This document shows positions 62,075 to 64,000 of a stretch of 64,000 nucleotides of DNA, in pieces. The position numbers and the translations under genes are program-made. Within the stretch, counting starts at the first letter, position 1. The number at the start of each line of letters is the position of its first letter. The notes beneath the pieces were generated by a model. It was not told the origin of the DNA, did no database searches, and saw nothing but the letters and a program-made list of their open reading frames with translations. The stretch is taken from assembly GCA_021153285.1 (NCBI GenBank), contig JAGKTT010000014.1, positions 1-64,000 of the forward strand. Direction: 5' to 3'. The DNA comes from Bacteroidia bacterium. GTDB lineage: Bacteria > Bacteroidota > Bacteroidia > Bacteroidales > UBA932.

Positions 62075-63715
62075 TTAGAAAGAAGTTGTAATCGTAAGAT
62101 TTGCACCTGTATAAGCTGGGATGGTACGACATACACCACCGGAGCAGATGAAGCCCTGCTTATAACGGCCGTAACCGAGAGCTACACGAGTACGTGACTT
62201 ATTGTAGCTGACTCCGGCATTGTAATAGTGAACCTTTGTGCTTCCGTGATTATACATATCGCTTCCGAAGATGCTCCAATGCGGAGCGAAGTTCACCTCG
62301 AGGAGAGCCGCCATCCAATCCTTCTTGTCCTGCTTGGTCTGGAGATACTGGAGTTCAAGCTTTGTCGAGAAAGTAGATGTCCACTTGTAAAGCATATCAG
62401 CCACGATTATATTCTGAGTCATATACTCAGGAGATGCACCATAGCTGTCATTATACTGCTGCATAGAATACAGGAGAATAGTCTTGAACTTCTTGTTCCA
62501 CTGCTTCTCTATATCAAAGCTGAAGTCTCTGAAAAGAAGGTTTCCAGCCTGGAATGTACCATCCTTTGCAATGGCATAGTAGGTCGAGAAATTAGCGTGC
62601 ACCCTCATACCTCTCTTTCCTCCAAGGGCAGTACCTCGACGGAAGTTGTAGAAAGCATCGATCTGGCCACCCATCTCACCGCTGTTGATGAAATTCTGCT
62701 GCACCAGTCCTGTCTGGGGGCTGTACGGATGGAATGTAGTAAGCATATAAGTGTACTGGGTACACATTGCAGGAACATAGTTCATCAGGTTAGATGTAGA
62801 CACATTGCCTGAAATGATCTGCGAATTCATCCACTCAAGACGACGGCCTGTCACTGTAAGACCGAGACCGCGGCCATTGTATCCGAATTCGAGAAGCTGG
62901 GCATTTCCGTTCTTCTGAAGATACCAGTTCTCCGCATTCATATCAGGGTTCTGGAAATATTTCTTTCCGGCAGACACATACTCAGCCTTTGCAAAGAAAC
63001 CGTTGCTCTCAAAATTCACACGGCCTGAATATCCGAGGCTGTTAGGCTTTCCGCCTTCATCGATAAGGTCTGATGAAATCGGCTCGTATCTATTCAAGAC
63101 AGATCCTTCCAATGCAAGATAAGTGTTGTCCCAGTTAAGGAGATTTGAAAGCGCGAAACTGAGATCGGCACCTCTTACCTGAGTTTCTGTGTTTGTAATG
63201 GTATTGGGTCTGCTGGTATTGTTTGTAAAGACTCCCATACCGAAGCGAGGAAGTCCCCACATAGCCTTGAATGCCACTACATCCCTGTAATTGTATGTGA
63301 ATCTTGCACCTGTCACTGCATTGTTAAGTCCGAGAGCTCTTTCCTCCCAACTGCGGAAGAGAAGACCGCTTCCGAACTGCTCGTAAAATGTTCCTGCAGT
63401 CACAGAGAAATCCTCATCCATCCAGGTAGCATAGATATTGCTGAGATTGATACCTGTCAGCTCCGACGGATATCCCACCGAGCCAGGGAGATAGCCCTCG
63501 ATCTGCATACCAGCAGTGAACTTTCCGTTGTAGTAGTCCAACTTCAGATAATTGTTCGAACCGAACCTGTCATCACCGGCAAGAGCACCTGACTTCTCAT
63601 CATTTACATATGAGTAGTCATTACTTTCTAGGCTACCTGTGAGATAACCCTTTTCCTGTGCGGAAAGCGTCACGCCACATACAAGCAGAGACGCCAATAC
63701 GATAAGCTTCTTCAT
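62075..63715 (-). CDS. DUF6029 outer-membrane beta-barrel protein
   Basis: This 546-residue protein has a signal peptide ('LLVCGVTLSAQEKG') and alternating amphipathic strands throughout, ending in Phe ('GANLTITTSF'). Segments such as 'YATWMDEDFSVTAGTFYEQF' and 'SGLLFRSWEERALGLNNAV' match Bacteroidota DUF6029 proteins, often found beside TlpA- and Omp28-type genes. It is presumed to be an outer-membrane channel or platform for those lipoproteins; the function is not known. Confidence 0.82.
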   Translation of the reverse strand: MKKLIVLASLLVCGVTLSAQEKGYLTGSLESNDYSYVNDEKSGALAGDDRFGSNNYLKLDYYNGKFTAGMQIEGYLPGSVGYPSELTGINLSNIYATWMDEDFSVTAGTFYEQFGSGLLFRSWEERALGLNNAVTGARFTYNYRDVVAFKAMWGLPRFGMGVFTNNTSRPNTITNTETQVRGADLSFALSNLLNWDNTYLALEGSVLNRYEPISSDLIDEGGKPNSLGYSGRVNFESNGFFAKAEYVSAGKKYFQNPDMNAENWYLQKNGNAQLLEFGYNGRGLGLTVTGRRLEWMNSQIISGNVSTSNLMNYVPAMCTQYTYMLTTFHPYSPQTGLVQQNFINSGEMGGQIDAFYNFRRGTALGGKRGMRVHANFSTYYAIAKDGTFQAGNLLFRDFSFDIEKQWNKKFKTILLYSMQQYNDSYGASPEYMTQNIIVADMLYKWTSTFSTKLELQYLQTKQDKKDWMAALLEVNFAPHWSIFGSDMYNHGSTKVHYYNAGVSYNKSRTRVALGYGRYKQGFICSGGVCRTIPAYTGANLTITTSF

Positions 63716-63746
63716 TTAAATAAATACGGTCAGTTAGTGATTAAGC

Positions 63747-64000
63747 TTACTTGGAGCACTTCTTGATGGCCTCGAGAAGCTCAAGCTCGCTGCCCGGAGT
63801 GTACGATGTGTGAGAGTAGACAATCTTGCCTTTTCCGTCAATCACGAAAACGTGAGGAACGACAGAAACATTCATTGCTCTCATAAAGTCCTTGTTCTTA
63901 TCGAAAAGGAGCACAAAGTCCTCAGCCCAACCACGGCCTTCAGAAAAAGACTTTGCCTTTGCGAGCATACGGCTGTCGTCTGTCGCAACTGCAACTACAC
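63747..64000 (-). CDS. TlpA/AhpC-like thioredoxin-fold protein (5' end outside window)
   Basis: Only the C-terminal 83 codons are visible, opening at the window edge with 'VVAVATDDSRMLAKA' and including 'LLFDKNKDFMRAMNVSVVPH', 'VFVIDGKGKIVYSHTSYTPG' and 'LELLEAIKKCSK'. The VPHVFVIDGKGKIVY block is typical of TlpA/AhpC-TSA proteins; the active-site CxxC would be upstream of the window. It leads the redox/lipoprotein cluster, 31 bp before DUF6029. Confidence 0.8.
   Translation of the reverse strand, partial: VVAVATDDSRMLAKAKSFSEGRGWAEDFVLLFDKNKDFMRAMNVSVVPHVFVIDGKGKIVYSHTSYTPGSELELLEAIKKCSK

Overview
This 64 kb window is chromosomal DNA from a member of the Bacteroidota, most likely the order Bacteroidales; the genus cannot be named from sequence alone. 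The evidence is consistent across the window. Promoters have the Bacteroidota form (TTTG, about 19-20 bp, then TAnnTTTG), and nearly all genes lack a Shine-Dalgarno motif. Characteristic families include BACON-domain S41 lipoproteases, Omp28 and DUF6029 proteins, WbqC, PCMD, Hc1-like histone, DUF3078, secreted M49 and C11 peptidases and FadL-type barrels. No rRNA, tRNA, CRISPR array, prophage or insertion sequence was seen.

Layout. 1-7.5 kb: rpsA (partial), DUF805, corA, recR with a BadF-type sugar kinase, an SGNH hydrolase, pnuC, an FKBP isomerase and xerD. 7.5-18.8 kb: secreted peptidases (two M49 zinc peptidases, a C11 clostripain, an M6 peptidase) mixed with housekeeping genes (rplY, pth, an Hc1 histone, tpiA). 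19-24 kb: tyrS-rbfA, a FtsX/LolCE-type permease and convergent nfnAB. 24-30 kb: a metal-related set (HMA protein, TonB receptor, Cys/His-rich protein), with sppA-cutC divergent. 30-37 kb: a tightly packed operon proS, DUF3078, tilS, transglutaminase lipoprotein. 37-40 kb: an unusual Trp/Tyr/Gly-rich and His/Ser-rich lipoprotein and a FadL-like barrel. 40-43.5 kb: lipid A genes lpxD, lpxC, lpxA and wbqC. 43.6-48.1 kb: rimP-nusA-infB, with nusA damaged. 48-64 kb: envelope lipoproteins: two S41 lipoproteases around a Fn3-like lipoprotein, then a minus-strand cluster of redoxin, DUF6029 barrel, three Omp28-type CxxC lipoproteins (one broken) and two very large surface lipoproteins.

Points that stand out: (1) a dispersed repeat with ends resembling TGTCATTCTGAGC and GAGAATCTT, occurring as tandem units before xerD and before the HMA gene's promoter and once as an in-frame 102-bp insert in the N-terminus of TilS; (2) a 99-bp GC-rich element bounded by perfect 18-bp inverted repeats between rbfA and the permease; (3) three genes with reading-frame damage, including an apparent internal deletion in nusA, which suggests assembly or strain-mixture problems as well as possible biology; (4) an LpxC without the FabZ domain usually fused to it in Bacteroidota; (5) the 54-64 kb redox/lipoprotein cluster, the best candidate for a poorly described surface system.
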